Positions 24,127-33,152 of a stretch of DNA of 34,040 nucleotides are shown here, in pieces (positions within the stretch are counted from its first letter, which is position 1; every line of letters starts with the position of its first letter). The notes under the pieces were generated by a model. The model made no database searches, was not told the origin of the DNA, and was given only the letters and a program-made list of their open reading frames with translations. The stretch spans positions 1 through 34,040 of the forward strand of contig QLUR01000029.1 in NCBI GenBank assembly GCA_018725565.1, in the 5' to 3' direction. The translations under genes were made by a program, and so were the position numbers. This DNA is from Bacillota bacterium. Lineage in GTDB: Bacteria; Bacillota; Dethiobacteria; Dethiobacterales; Dethiobacteraceae.

Positions 24127-24894
24127 ATGGCTGAGGACTTTTTGCAGGTAGAGCGCCTGTGCAAACGCTTCGGCGGCCTGCACGCCGTCCGTGACGTCAG
24201 TTTTAGCGTCGGGCGGCACGAAATGGTTGGCTTGATCGGCCCCAACGGTGCCGGGAAAACTACCTTGGTGCGGCTGTTGCTTGGTATCCTCCGGGCTGAC
24301 TCGGGGCGTGTGCTCTTCAGGGGGCAAAATCTGCTCGGTAAAAAACCCTGGGAAATAGTCAGCCAGGGCTTGGCTCTTACTTTTCAGAATGCCCGCCCCT
24401 TTGCCCGTCTGCCGGTTATTGCCAACGTAATGGTCTCCTGCCTATCTCCTCGCGCTTCCAAGCGCGGGGAGTGGGTGAAAAAGATTGAATCGCGGGCCAT
24501 GGACGCCTTGGAATTTGCCGGTATTGCCGATATGGCGAGAGAGCCTGCCTCCTGTCTTTCCCAGGGCGACCTGAAGCGGCTGGAGGTAGCCCGGGCCATT
24601 GCCTGTGAACCGGATCTCTTGATTCTTGACGAGCCTTTCGGCGGCTTAAGCCCTACCGAGACGGGTCTGATGGCCAAATCATTGCGCAGACTTCATAAAG
24701 GAGGCCGGTTTGGACGGTTGCACAGTGAGGGGCCTGCTATGATCATTATTGAACATAAGCTGTCCGAGTTGATGAAAATTGTGGACAGAGTGATTGTGAT
24801 TAACTTTGGAGAACTGTTGGCTGTCGGCACACCGGAGGAGATTGTCGCCAATCCTCAGGTAATTGAGGCGTACATCGGCAAGGAGGTCGACTGA
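24127..24894 (+). CDS. livG: Liv-type ABC transporter ATPase (LivG family)
   Basis: This 255-residue ATPase has Walker A GPNGAGKTTL (about 39-48), the Q-loop in LALTFQNARPF, the signature region LSQGDLKRLEVARAIA (usual LSGGQ replaced by LSQGD), Walker B LLILDEPFGGLSP, and the H-loop IIEHKL. A short Gly/Arg-rich insertion (KGGRFGRLHSEG) lies between Walker B and the H-loop, longer than in most LivG proteins. The ATG at 24127 is 4 bases after the ligase stop, with GGAGG in the ligase end. Confidence 0.9.
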   Translation: MAEDFLQVERLCKRFGGLHAVRDVSFSVGRHEMVGLIGPNGAGKTTLVRLLLGILRADSGRVLFRGQNLLGKKPWEIVSQGLALTFQNARPFARLPVIANVMVSCLSPRASKRGEWVKKIESRAMDALEFAGIADMAREPASCLSQGDLKRLEVARAIACEPDLLILDEPFGGLSPTETGLMAKSLRRLHKGGRFGRLHSEGPAMIIIEHKLSELMKIVDRVIVINFGELLAVGTPEEIVANPQVIEAYIGKEVD

Positions 24895-24895
24895 A

Positions 24896-25648
24896 ATGCT
24901 GCTGGAAGTAAAGGATTTGTCGGTCAGCTATGACATGGCGACCATCTTGAGCGGTATCAGTATTAATGTACAGGATGGCGAGCTTGTTGGTTTGGTCGGT
25001 CCTAACGGGGCCGGCAAGACGACTTTGCTGCGGGCGATTACCGGCTTGGTCAAATGGGAAAAGGACAACAGGCGCGGCCAGCGGATGGGAAAAATCACCC
25101 TGGAAGGGCAAGTCAGCTTTATGGGAGAGCAGATCAGCAACCTTTCCGCTGATCAAATAGCCCGCCGCGGCTTGGTGCACTGCCCTGAGCGCCGCAGACC
25201 CTTTAAGGAAATGTCGGTTTACGAGAACATCCTGGCCGGCGCCTATCTCCTGAAAAAGAACAGTCCGGAGTTTAAACGGCTGCTGGAGGAGGTATATTCC
25301 CTGTTCCCCATCCTGAAAGACAGGGGAAGGCAGATCTCAGCCACGCTTTCCGGCGGCGAACAGCAGATGCTGGCCATTGCCAGGTCACTGATGGGCAAGC
25401 CCAAACTGCTGTGTATCGACGAGCCGTCTGTGGGGCTGGCGCCGATTGTCAAGCGCGAACTGTTTGAGCGCATCGCGGCGGTGGCACGTTCAGGTATAAC
25501 TGTTTTGCTGGTGGAGCAGGATGTGGCCATGACCTTTGCTATGTCCAACCGTAACTATGTGTTGTCACACGGCAGGCTCGTCAGTGAAGGGACGAGCGAG
25601 GTACTGCTGCAGGATGAAGATCTCCGCAAGTCTTACCTGGGGCTGTAA
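24896..25648 (+). CDS. livF: Liv-type ABC transporter ATPase (LivF family)
   Basis: This 250-residue ATPase has LVGPNGAGKTTLLRAITGLV (Walker A), the LivF-type segment GLVHCPERRRPFKEMSVYEN, LSGGEQQMLAIARSL (signature), LLCIDEPSVGLAPIV (Walker B) and LLVEQDVAMTF (H-loop region, with Gln-Asp instead of His as usual in LivF). The ATG at 24896 follows AAGGAGG at the end of livG; the frame open farther upstream overlaps livG and is not used. It is the last gene of the transporter operon, directly before a strong terminator. A small insertion (about 58-75, VKWEKDNRRGQRMGK) is seen after Walker A. Confidence 0.92.
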   Translation: MLLEVKDLSVSYDMATILSGISINVQDGELVGLVGPNGAGKTTLLRAITGLVKWEKDNRRGQRMGKITLEGQVSFMGEQISNLSADQIARRGLVHCPERRRPFKEMSVYENILAGAYLLKKNSPEFKRLLEEVYSLFPILKDRGRQISATLSGGEQQMLAIARSLMGKPKLLCIDEPSVGLAPIVKRELFERIAAVARSGITVLLVEQDVAMTFAMSNRNYVLSHGRLVSEGTSEVLLQDEDLRKSYLGL

Positions 25649-25649
25649 A

Positions 25650-25681
25650 GCGAAAAGACCGCATGCGTGCGGTCTTTTCGC
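25650..25681. terminator. Strong bidirectional terminator
   Basis: GCGAAAAGACCGCA (25650-25663) and TGCGGTCTTTTCGC (25668-25681) make a perfect 14-bp stem with a 4-base TGCG loop. The A/T tracts inside the stem make it work for both the end of livF and the convergent MarR gene. This closes the transporter operon. Confidence 0.9.
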
Positions 25682-25703
25682 CATTTTAAAAGTATGGGAA
25701 AAA

Positions 25704-26204
25704 TCAGTCTTTTGTTTTCTTGCTCTTGTTGTTGTTCGGCTCTTTTTTTTCGTAGTGTTCAAACACTCGCAGAACCGCCTTAACTGAAGTAATCAGCATA
25801 TCCCGTTCTTCCAACGACATTTGCTCCGCCATATTGGTAAAGCGCCGGGAGCGTCGCTGGAAAACGAGGCTGGCCAGCTGCCGGCCGTAAGAAGTCAGAT
25901 AGACACGGACAATGCGGCGGTCTTTGTCATCACCCTTGCGCTTGACTAGGTTCAGCTTCACCAACCGGTCAACCAGGCGGGTGGCAGCACTTTCCGCCAG
26001 GTAAATCTCGGCACTGAGCTCGCCCATAGTCAGGTCGTCATGCATAAAGAGAATCAGGAGGGCGTTAACCTGGCCTGGAGTAATACCCAGACCGGTCAGT
26101 TCACGCGTTTCCTCCATTTCAAGGTAATGCATCAGCCGCGGGAATAATTCCTGAAAAACTCTGGTAAATATATCGGGGTTTTGAAAGCCGGATTTATCGA
26201 TCAT
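25704..26204 (-). CDS. MarR family transcriptional regulator
   Basis: This 166-residue winged-helix regulator shows the recognition region LTMGELSAEIYLAESAATRL, the wing region VKRKGDDKDRRIVRVYLTSYG, and flanking dimerisation helices. The C-terminal tail is highly charged (KKEPNNNKSKKTKD). The ATG at 26204 has GGGGG upstream. It is divergent from the thioesterase/nitroreductase/fad genes, so it probably controls them and itself. MarR proteins usually repress and are released by small ligands such as phenolics or acyl-CoAs. Such a role fits a fatty-acid-degradation locus but is inferred from position. Confidence 0.9.
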   Translation of the reverse strand: MIDKSGFQNPDIFTRVFQELFPRLMHYLEMEETRELTGLGITPGQVNALLILFMHDDLTMGELSAEIYLAESAATRLVDRLVKLNLVKRKGDDKDRRIVRVYLTSYGRQLASLVFQRRSRRFTNMAEQMSLEERDMLITSVKAVLRVFEHYEKKEPNNNKSKKTKD

Positions 26205-26248
26205 CTAATCCCCCGTTTCATCGGATGGCGCTGCGGTGTTACTTCACC

Positions 26249-26254
26249 ATTATA
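26249..26254 (-). promoter_or_regulatory. Likely -10 box of the MarR gene
   Basis: The minus strand has a perfect TATAAT about 45 bases before the MarR start codon. No good -35 box is seen at 16-18 bases, so activator help or a weak promoter is possible. Confidence 0.4.
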
Positions 26255-26304
26255 ACACTTAACTGAGAAAAAAAACAGAATAATCAATTTTATCTCAGGA
26301 CAAT

Positions 26305-26323
26305 TCAATTTATTAAATGTTGA
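26305..26323. promoter_or_regulatory. Candidate MarR operator in the divergent gap
   Basis: TCAATTTATTAAATGTTGA is a 19-bp imperfect inverted repeat (6 of 9 pairs, outer TCAA/TTGA perfect), AT-rich as many MarR sites are. It lies 17 bases upstream of the thioesterase start. It is a candidate only. Confidence 0.3.
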
Positions 26324-26340
26324 CCTGTGGAGGTGGCGAG

Positions 26341-26775
26341 ATGTCAGAAGTCAGGTGGCAGATTTTTGAGGATTGTCCGTACTGGCAGTTGCTTGGTATG
26401 AAGATTGAGCGCGCCGCGGCTGGGTCCGCCCGGCTTTTTATGTTATGCGGCAATAAGTTGCTCCAACTTTTTGGGCAGATGCACGGCGGCGCCCTTGCCT
26501 CACTGATTGATTCCTCAGTGGCGGTAGCGCTTTCCCTGACCCTTTCCCCGGAGGAACGGGCTACAACAGTCGAGTTGAAAGTCAATTACCTGGAGCCGGT
26601 ACGGGCAGGAAAAATCTATGCGGAGAGCAAAATAGTAAAACGAGGGAAAAGTATCATTGTCGGCACAACCGAGGTCACGGACCAGGATGGCCGCTTGGTG
26701 GCCATCGGCACTGTAACTTATATGGTGCTTAACATAAGACAGGCTGCTTTTGTTCAGCGGGAGACGAACAGCTGA
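26341..26775 (+). CDS. PaaI-type hotdog thioesterase
   Basis: This 144-residue single hotdog-domain protein has the PaaI/YbgC-like motif FGQMHGGALASLIDSSVAVAL (helix with HGG and Asp), followed by TTVELKVNYLEPVRAGKIYA and the closing strands. It likely hydrolyses acyl-CoA or aryl-CoA thioesters and may relieve CoA depletion. The start is ATG 26341, with GGAGGTGGCGAG upstream; an in-frame ATG at 26317 overlaps the probable operator. It is divergent from MarR and followed by the nitroreductase gene. Confidence 0.88.
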   Translation: MSEVRWQIFEDCPYWQLLGMKIERAAAGSARLFMLCGNKLLQLFGQMHGGALASLIDSSVAVALSLTLSPEERATTVELKVNYLEPVRAGKIYAESKIVKRGKSIIVGTTEVTDQDGRLVAIGTVTYMVLNIRQAAFVQRETNS

Positions 26776-26834
26776 CTGCCTTAAGTTTGACGTAAGGACT
26801 AAAAAAACAGGAAAAAACAGGAGGAGTGGTTTCA

Positions 26835-27446
26835 ATGGAATTGAAAGCAGTGTTGGAACAGCGTCGCAGTATCCGTGCTTTTCGGCCGGAACCGCTGCAA
26901 CCGGGGATTATTGGGGAACTGCTGGAGGCAGCCCGACTGGCGCCCTCTGGGACAAACCTGCAACCTTGGCGTTTTCTGGCCGTGACCGGCGAGGAGAAGC
27001 GTAAGGCGCTGGCGGCGTGTACCTTTAACCTGAATTTTATATCTCAGGCACCGCTTACGATGGTTTGCTGCACGGACCGCACCGCAACGGCCACGCGGCC
27101 GGAGCGGATGCAGGAACTCAGCAGCGCAGGTGCGTTTGCCGGAACCGGCCTGGAAAATTTAGATTTTAGTGAGTATCGGAGCTTGGCGCCGCGTGATGAG
27201 GCGGCAGAGTTAGCTTATCTGAATATCAACGTGGCTATTGCTGTCCAGCAGATGATTCTGCGAGGGGTGGACCTAGGGCTGGGCAGCTGCTGGGTGATGA
27301 TGTTCAGTCAGTCAAAGGTGAAAAATTTGTTCGCTCTGCCGGATAATTTGTCTGTCATGGCATTGGTCCCGTTTGGCTATCCTGCTCAGGCGCCGCCGCT
27401 GCGGCCGAGGCTTGCTGCTCAGGAAATATTTTTGGGTGAAGTCTAA
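26835..27446 (+). CDS. Nitroreductase family FMN protein
   Basis: This 203-residue protein has the family opening LKAVLEQRRSIRAFRPEPL (FMN-phosphate Arg residues), LEAARLAPSGTNLQPWRFLA, and the later segment AIAVQQMILRGVDLGLGSCW. It lacks the long insertions of NfsA-type enzymes. Such proteins reduce nitro, quinone or enoate compounds with NAD(P)H. The start is ATG 26835 after GGAGTGG. It follows the thioesterase by 59 bases and likely shares its promoter. Substrate unknown. Confidence 0.85.
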   Translation: MELKAVLEQRRSIRAFRPEPLQPGIIGELLEAARLAPSGTNLQPWRFLAVTGEEKRKALAACTFNLNFISQAPLTMVCCTDRTATATRPERMQELSSAGAFAGTGLENLDFSEYRSLAPRDEAAELAYLNINVAIAVQQMILRGVDLGLGSCWVMMFSQSKVKNLFALPDNLSVMALVPFGYPAQAPPLRPRLAAQEIFLGEV

Positions 27447-27507
27447 ATTAAACAGCTGAGCAGTTATAAAAATATAATAATATTTTTAAATTTTCAGCAG
27501 GAATATT

Positions 27508-27536
27508 TTGCGTAACAACGAACTTACCTGTATAAA
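27508..27536 (+). promoter_or_regulatory. Sigma-A promoter for the fadN/fadA/fadE-like operon
   Basis: TTGCGT (27508-27513), 17 bases, TATAAA (27531-27536), set in an AT-rich stretch (27465-27560) that contrasts with the GC-rich surroundings. It lies about 94 bases before the start of the fadN-like gene. Confidence 0.6.
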
Positions 27537-27573
27537 TATTTAACAGATGAAAATATATCCGGGGAGGAATTTT

Positions 27574-27579
27574 ATGTAG
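27574..27579 (+). other. Start-stop element (ATG-TAG) with strong ribosome binding site in the fadN leader
   Basis: GGGGAGG (27561-27567) is followed after 6 bases by ATG immediately joined to TAG. It lies in the leader between the promoter and the fadN-like start at 27630. A second mini-frame (ATG-CCG-GTT-AGC-TGA, 27585-27599) follows. Either a remnant of a lost gene or a small translational control element; function is not known. Confidence 0.4.
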
Positions 27580-27629
27580 CGGAGATGCCGGTTAGCTGAA
27601 ACAGGATTTTGGAGAGGGAGGAACGAGAA

Positions 27630-30011
27630 ATGAGAAAAATACGCCGTGCGGCTGTGCTTGGCGCCGGAACAATGGGCGCCGGCATAGCTGCGCATTTGGC
27701 GAACGTAGGTATTCCCTGCCTGCTGCTTGACATTTTGCCGCCGGATTTACCGGAGGGCAGTAGGGAAAGCAGCGCTCGCAATAAGCTGGCTATACAAGGC
27801 ATAGAAAATTTGAAAAAAGCAAAGCCGTCACCGCTCTACCTGGCGGAAGACACAGCCTTGCTTACTCCCGGCAATCTGGTCGATGACCTGGAAAAGATAT
27901 CCGCGGTTGATTGGATAATCGAAGTCGTGGCTGAAAATATGGCCATCAAAAAAGAACTTTACGCCAAAGTGGAAAAATTCTGGCGTCCGGGAACGATTGT
28001 TTCGACTAATACCTCCGGATTGTCTGTCAACGAAATGGTGGGCGAACGTTCGCCGGAGTTCCGTAAATATTTCCTGGGCACCCACTTTTTCAATCCCCCC
28101 CGTTACATGAAGTTGCTGGAAATTATTCCCGGCAGCGGTACAGACCCGGCGATAGTGGAGTTTATACGCGACTTTGCCGAGCAAACCCTGGGTAAAGGAG
28201 TGGTCTTGGCAAAAGACACACCGAACTTTATCGGCAACCGCATCGGCGTCTACGGATTGCTTTCCACACTGGCCGCGATGAGTGCGGAAGGTTTGACGGT
28301 TGAAGAAGTAGACGCGGTTACCGGTCCGGCACTGGGTCGCCCCAAAAGCGCCACTTTCCGGACCCTTGACCTGGTAGGGCTGGATGTCTTTATCCATGTG
28401 GCCCGCAACGTGGGGGAAAAGGCGACAGAGCCCTGGGAAAAAGAAGCTTTCAATATCCCGGCCGCGCTGACTTCCATGATGGAGAAGCGCTGGCTCGGCG
28501 AGAAAACGGGCCGCGGTTTTTATATGAAGCAGAAGGGCAACGGTCAGAAGCAGATTCTTTCCCTTGACCTGAGCAGCATGGATTACCGTGAGCAAAAGAA
28601 GGCACGCTTTGGCAGCCTGGAAGCCTCTAAGGCCGCAACCACCGTTCCTGACCGCATTAAGGCGCTGTTGAAGGCCGGTGACAAAGGCAGTCAGTTTGCC
28701 TGGAAGACGCTGAGCAGCATGCTAGTTTACGCTGCGCTCAAGGCGGGGGAGATTGCCGATGACATTATATCAGTTGATAAGGCCATGCGCTGGGGATTTA
28801 ACTGGGAACTTGGCCCGTTTGAAACCTGGGACGCTATCGGTGTTCCGGAAGTGGCCGCCCGCCTGGAGCAGGAGGGTCGGGAGGTGCCGCCGTTGGTGCG
28901 GGAAGCCCTCGCTGCCGGTTGTACGTCTTTTTATAAAAAAGAAGCCGGCCGCACGCTTTATTACGACTTCAACAGCAAGTCGTACCGGGAGGGAGAAAAA
29001 CAGTTCGCCCATATATATCTCCCTGAACTTAAGGAACGGGGGCGCGTCGTCAAGGCTAACTCCGGCGCCAGCCTGGTAGATATCGGTGACGGTGTCGCCT
29101 GTCTGGAATTTCACTCGCCCCGCCAGGCGATAGGCCCGGAAGTGTTGTCCATGATTTACAAGGCGGCCGACGAAGTGGAAAAGAATTTTACCGGGATGGT
29201 TATTGCCAATCATGCCCGCAACTTTTGTGTCGGCGCCAACCTGATGATGATACTGATGGAAGCGCAGGCAGGCGAAACTGACGAGCTTGAGATGGTTGTC
29301 CGCCAGTTTCAGCAGACACTGATGCGCCTCAAATACTGCGAGAAGCCGGTCGTAGGGGCCCCGCACGGCATGGCGCTCGGCGGCGGCTATGAAGTGGTGG
29401 CGCACTGTGACCGCATTTTGGCGGCGGCAGAAACCTACATGGGCTTGGTTGAACTGGGCGTCGGGCTGATTCCTGCCGGCGGCGGCACCAAGGAAATGAC
29501 GCTGCGTGCCGTGGAAGCGGTGATGGACAATGAAGCGCTAGACCTGCTGCAATTGCTGATTGCCAACTTTATGACAGTGGCACAGGCCAAAGTATCAACC
29601 AGCGCCAAAGAAGCCAGGAAAATGGGTTTTATGAGAGCGACCGATTCTTTTGTCGTCAATCAGGATCGTCTGATCCACGAGGCAAAACAGGCCGTCCTGG
29701 CTTTGGCTGAAACTAACTACCAGGCTCCGCAGCCCCGCAAGGTTCGCGTAGTAGGCGAGGCAGGCCTGGCCGCCATTCAGGCCGGTCTTTACAACATGAA
29801 AGAAGGCAGGCAGATTTCTGAATACGATGCTTACCTGGCGGAAAAACTCGCTTACATTATGTGCGGCGGCCGGGTGCCTGCCAATACCTGGGTAACTGAA
29901 CAGTACCTGCTGGACTTGGAGCGGGAGGTGTTTGTGCACCTGTGCCTGCAGCCCAAGAGCCAGGAACGCATGGCTTACCTGCTCAAAACTGGCAAACCGT
30001 TGCGTAACTAG
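27630..30011 (+). CDS. fadN: 3-hydroxyacyl-CoA dehydrogenase/enoyl-CoA hydratase fusion (FadN type)
   Basis: This 793-residue protein is close to Bacillus subtilis FadN (about 789). The N-terminal Rossmann part has AAVLGAGTMGAGIAAHLANV (residues about 8-27) and GTHFFNPPRYMKLLEII, with the catalytic His. A second dehydrogenase C-terminal domain follows at about 350-450. A C-terminal crotonase-like domain (about 480-700) contains NFCVGANLMMI, MALGGGYEVVAHCDRI and LVELGVGLIPAGGGTKEM. It would hydrate and oxidise enoyl-CoAs in fatty acid beta-oxidation. The start is ATG 27630 after GGGAGGA; the TTG at 27609 lacks a site. It is first in the fadN-fadA-fadE order. Confidence 0.92.
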   Translation: MRKIRRAAVLGAGTMGAGIAAHLANVGIPCLLLDILPPDLPEGSRESSARNKLAIQGIENLKKAKPSPLYLAEDTALLTPGNLVDDLEKISAVDWIIEVVAENMAIKKELYAKVEKFWRPGTIVSTNTSGLSVNEMVGERSPEFRKYFLGTHFFNPPRYMKLLEIIPGSGTDPAIVEFIRDFAEQTLGKGVVLAKDTPNFIGNRIGVYGLLSTLAAMSAEGLTVEEVDAVTGPALGRPKSATFRTLDLVGLDVFIHVARNVGEKATEPWEKEAFNIPAALTSMMEKRWLGEKTGRGFYMKQKGNGQKQILSLDLSSMDYREQKKARFGSLEASKAATTVPDRIKALLKAGDKGSQFAWKTLSSMLVYAALKAGEIADDIISVDKAMRWGFNWELGPFETWDAIGVPEVAARLEQEGREVPPLVREALAAGCTSFYKKEAGRTLYYDFNSKSYREGEKQFAHIYLPELKERGRVVKANSGASLVDIGDGVACLEFHSPRQAIGPEVLSMIYKAADEVEKNFTGMVIANHARNFCVGANLMMILMEAQAGETDELEMVVRQFQQTLMRLKYCEKPVVGAPHGMALGGGYEVVAHCDRILAAAETYMGLVELGVGLIPAGGGTKEMTLRAVEAVMDNEALDLLQLLIANFMTVAQAKVSTSAKEARKMGFMRATDSFVVNQDRLIHEAKQAVLALAETNYQAPQPRKVRVVGEAGLAAIQAGLYNMKEGRQISEYDAYLAEKLAYIMCGGRVPANTWVTEQYLLDLEREVFVHLCLQPKSQERMAYLLKTGKPLRN

Positions 30012-30051
30012 TGGTGTGTTACAGACTTTTGTTGTTTAGGAGGGATTGATC

Positions 30052-31236
30052 ATGAGAGAGGCGGTAATTGTTGCCGCGGTCCGGACGCCGATAGGCAGAG
30101 CCAAACGGGGCGGACTGAAAGATGCCCGACCGGATGACCTGGCCGCGCTGGTCCTTGGCGAGGTTGTCCGACGGGCTGCTGTACCGGCCGACGTAGTTGA
30201 TGACATTATTTTAGGGTGTGCCTTCCCGGAGGCGGAACAAGGGATGAATGTGGCGCGCATCGCCGCGCAGCGAGCTAAATTTCCTCCTTCTGTAACGGGC
30301 GTGACGGTCAACCGGTTCTGCTCCTCGGGCCTGGAAGCTATCGCTTTGGGTGCGGCCCGTATTCAGACCGGCATCAACGACTGTGTGCTGGCCGGCGGAG
30401 TGGAGAGTATGAGTCTTGTGCCGATGGGCGGCAATAAGCTGGCTGCCAACCCGACACTGATGCAGGTGTACCCGCAGGCCTATATCTCAATGGGATTGAC
30501 GGCCGAGCGCGTTGCGGCGCGCTATAATATCAGCCGCGAGGACCAGGATCGTTTTGCGGAGCGCAGCAACCGCCTGGCGGCAGCGGCCATTGCCGCCGGC
30601 AAGTTTGACGGGGAAATTGTCCCTGTTCCGGTGAAGAAATTTGCCTTTGACAGCAAAGGACGTCCTGTTTTTAAAGATGACCTGTTTAAAATGGACGACG
30701 GCGTACGGGCTGACACTACGGCGGAAAAGCTCGCGCAGCTCAAACCGGCCTTTATGCAGGGCGGTACAGTGACAGCCGGCAATTCTTCACAGACCAGCGA
30801 TGGTGCCGCCGCCGTGCTGCTCATGTCGCGGGAAAAGGCCGCGGAACTGGGGCTGACACCGCTGGCTGTCTTTCGCGGCTACGCAGTTGGCGGAGTGGAG
30901 GCTGATGTGATGGGGATCGGGCCGGTGGTTGCCATTCCCAAAGTGTTGGCCCAGGCTAAAATTAGCAAAGACCAGGTGGATTTGTTTGAGTTAAACGAGG
31001 CATTTGCCGCCCAGGCGCTGGCAGTGGTCCGCACTCTCGGCCTTGACGAGGGGAAAGTAAACGTTAATGGCGGTGCGATTGCCCTAGGTCATCCGCTGGG
31101 CTGCACCGGCGCCAAATTAACTGCCACCCTGCTGGCTGAACTGGCACGTCGCGGCGGCCGGTATGGAGTTGTCAGCATGTGCATCGGAGGCGGCATGGGC
31201 GCGGCAGGCCTGTTTGAAATGGAGAGCAACAGTTAA
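30052..31236 (+). CDS. fadA: Acetyl-CoA acyltransferase (3-ketoacyl-CoA thiolase)
   Basis: This 394-residue thiolase opens with [19 protein letters not shown]. It has the acylated Cys90 in [15 protein letters not shown] and the C-terminal motifs [17 protein letters not shown] and [14 protein letters not shown], which carry the His and second Cys. Full length for the family. It cleaves 3-ketoacyl-CoA with CoA. ATG 30052 follows AGGAGG by 8 bases; the TTG two codons earlier is too close. It lies between fadN-like and fadE-like genes. Confidence 0.94.
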   Translation: MREAVIVAAVRTPIGRAKRGGLKDARPDDLAALVLGEVVRRAAVPADVVDDIILGCAFPEAEQGMNVARIAAQRAKFPPSVTGVTVNRFCSSGLEAIALGAARIQTGINDCVLAGGVESMSLVPMGGNKLAANPTLMQVYPQAYISMGLTAERVAARYNISREDQDRFAERSNRLAAAAIAAGKFDGEIVPVPVKKFAFDSKGRPVFKDDLFKMDDGVRADTTAEKLAQLKPAFMQGGTVTAGNSSQTSDGAAAVLLMSREKAAELGLTPLAVFRGYAVGGVEADVMGIGPVVAIPKVLAQAKISKDQVDLFELNEAFAAQALAVVRTLGLDEGKVNVNGGAIALGHPLGCTGAKLTATLLAELARRGGRYGVVSMCIGGGMGAAGLFEMESNS

Positions 31237-31258
31237 TAGCTTTTAGGAGGCATGAACG

Positions 31259-33037
31259 ATGAGTGAATTGATCAAAGGCGGCGCTTTCCTGATTTCGAAG
31301 GCTACGCCGGAACGGGTGTTTACTCCGGAAGATTTTGACGACCTGCACCGGATGGTTTCTGAAACGGTGTCATCCTTTGTAAAGGAAAAAGTGCTCCCGG
31401 TTTCGGCTGCCATTGAAAAGATGGAGGACGGGGTGGCTGTCGGACTGATGCGCCAGATGGGCGAACTTGACTTTCTGGGCAGCGATATCCCGGAGAAATA
31501 TGGCGGTTCCGAAGCTGACAAAATCACTACTCTGGTAATCACCGAGCAACTTTCCCGCAGCGGTTCCCTGTCTGTCGCCTATGGTGCCCATACCGGCATC
31601 GGAACGCTGCCCATTCTGTTCTTCGGCACCGAGGAACAAAAGCAAAAGTACCTGCCGGATTTGGCTTCAGGGAGGAAGATCGCCGCCTACGCCCTGACCG
31701 AAGCGGAAGCCGGCTCTGATGCCATGAACTCCAAAACCAGGGCGGTCCGGTCCGCGGACGGCAAGCATTATATTTTAAACGGCTCCAAGCAGTTCATCAC
31801 CAACGCCTCCTGGGCCGATGTGATAGTCACTTACGCCAAGATAGACGGTGAACATTTCACCGCTTTCATCGTAGAGCGTAATACGCCCGGCGTTTCCATC
31901 GGACCGGAAGAGCATAAAATGGGGATCAAAGGTTCTTCTACCTGCTCCGTTATTTTTGAAGACGCCCTGGTTCCGGTCGAGAACCTGCTCCACAAAGAGG
32001 GCAAAGGTCATCAGGTCGCCTTTAACATCCTGAATATCGGCCGCTATAAGCTTGGCGCGGGCTGTGTGGGCGCCTGCAAGCTGGCGCTGGAGTTGTCGGC
32101 AAAGTACGCCCAGGAGCGGCAGCAGTTTAATATGCCGATCGCCAAGTTCGGCCTGATCAAGAGCAAGATTGCCGACATGAACATCCGTACCTATGTCTCG
32201 GAAAGTCTCTGCTACCGCATCGGCGGATTGATTCAGGAGATGGTCGAAACTCTGGATTTGGAAAGCGAAGACGCCGGGCAAAAAGTAGGGGACGGCATCC
32301 AGGAGTACGCCATAGAATGCTCGATAGCCAAAATCCACGGCTCGGAAATGCTTGACTTTGTCGTAGACGAGGGCGTCCAGATATTCGGCGGCTATGGATA
32401 CAGCCAGGAGTACCCGATTGAACAGGCTTACCGCGACAGCCGCATCAACCGCATCTTTGAGGGGACCAATGAAATCAACCGGCTGATTATTCCGGCTACT
32501 CTGATGCGCAAGGCGCAAAAGGGCGAAATACCGCTGATCCAGGCGGCTATGAAGCTGCAGGAGGAGCTGCTGATGCCGATGATGCCGGAAGAATCGGACG
32601 CGCCGCTGGCTCGCGAAGAACAGATGATTGAAAATCTGAAGAAAGTTTTCCTGATGGTTTCCGGCACGGCGGCGCAAAAGTTCGGGGAGAAACTTGCCCG
32701 CGAGCAGGAAATTTTGGGACGGATGGCTGACATGGTGTGTGAGGTATTTGCCGCCGAGAGCGCTTTGTTGAGGGCCAGAAAGATTATGGCCTCCAAAGGG
32801 GCGGAAGCCGCTGCGCTTGCTGAAAAAATGACCGTTTGCTATGTCAGCGACCTGACTCCCAGGTTTGATGCGTGGGCCAGGGAAACAATCGCCGCCATGG
32901 AGGAAGGCGACACCAAACGCACTCTGTTTGCCGCACTGCGCAAGCTGACCCGCTTTGAGCCGGAGAACGTCTTTAAACTCAAGCGGGAAATTGCCGACGC
33001 TGTTTACGCAGTCAACAAATATGTCGTTATGAGTTAA
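31259..33037 (+). CDS. fadE: Acyl-CoA dehydrogenase, long subfamily (FadE type)
   Basis: This 592-residue dehydrogenase is close in length to Bacillus FadE (about 594). Motifs are YALTEAEAGSDAMNSK, LNGSKQFITNASWADV, IKGSSTCSVIFEDALVPVEN, QIFGGYGYSQEYPIEQAYRD, and RIFEGTNEINRL with catalytic Glu401. A C-terminal helical domain of about 160 residues follows. The ATG at 31259 follows AGGAGG. It is the last gene of the fadNAE-type operon and is followed by two hairpins. It would oxidise saturated acyl-CoAs, passing electrons to an ETF not encoded here. Confidence 0.93.
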   Translation: MSELIKGGAFLISKATPERVFTPEDFDDLHRMVSETVSSFVKEKVLPVSAAIEKMEDGVAVGLMRQMGELDFLGSDIPEKYGGSEADKITTLVITEQLSRSGSLSVAYGAHTGIGTLPILFFGTEEQKQKYLPDLASGRKIAAYALTEAEAGSDAMNSKTRAVRSADGKHYILNGSKQFITNASWADVIVTYAKIDGEHFTAFIVERNTPGVSIGPEEHKMGIKGSSTCSVIFEDALVPVENLLHKEGKGHQVAFNILNIGRYKLGAGCVGACKLALELSAKYAQERQQFNMPIAKFGLIKSKIADMNIRTYVSESLCYRIGGLIQEMVETLDLESEDAGQKVGDGIQEYAIECSIAKIHGSEMLDFVVDEGVQIFGGYGYSQEYPIEQAYRDSRINRIFEGTNEINRLIIPATLMRKAQKGEIPLIQAAMKLQEELLMPMMPEESDAPLAREEQMIENLKKVFLMVSGTAAQKFGEKLAREQEILGRMADMVCEVFAAESALLRARKIMASKGAEAAALAEKMTVCYVSDLTPRFDAWARETIAAMEEGDTKRTLFAALRKLTRFEPENVFKLKREIADAVYAVNKYVVMS

Positions 33038-33056
33038 ACAGCGGACAAAAACTTAC

Positions 33057-33105
33057 CGGCCGGGCGCAAGCCCGGCCGCGTGCTTGTTCGGCGGAACGCC
33101 GTTTT
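33057..33105 (+). terminator. Tandem hairpins terminating the fad operon
   Basis: CGGCCGGGC-GCAA-GCCCGGCCG (33057-33078) is a very stable 9-bp stem with a tetraloop. It is followed closely by CGGCG-GAA-CGCCG (33089-33101) and TTTT (33102-33105). The second fits a rho-independent terminator. Confidence 0.7.
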
Positions 33106-33152
33106 CAGCAATTATAACCTCATTATTTTTTTAGGCGCCGGCGGCGCTTTTC

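Noticed and set aside
33135-33151. GCGCC-GGC-GGCGC followed by TTTT as a third terminator
   Set aside because: It overlaps the region just upstream of the coaE -10 box and has a 5-bp stem; the two preceding hairpins already explain termination.
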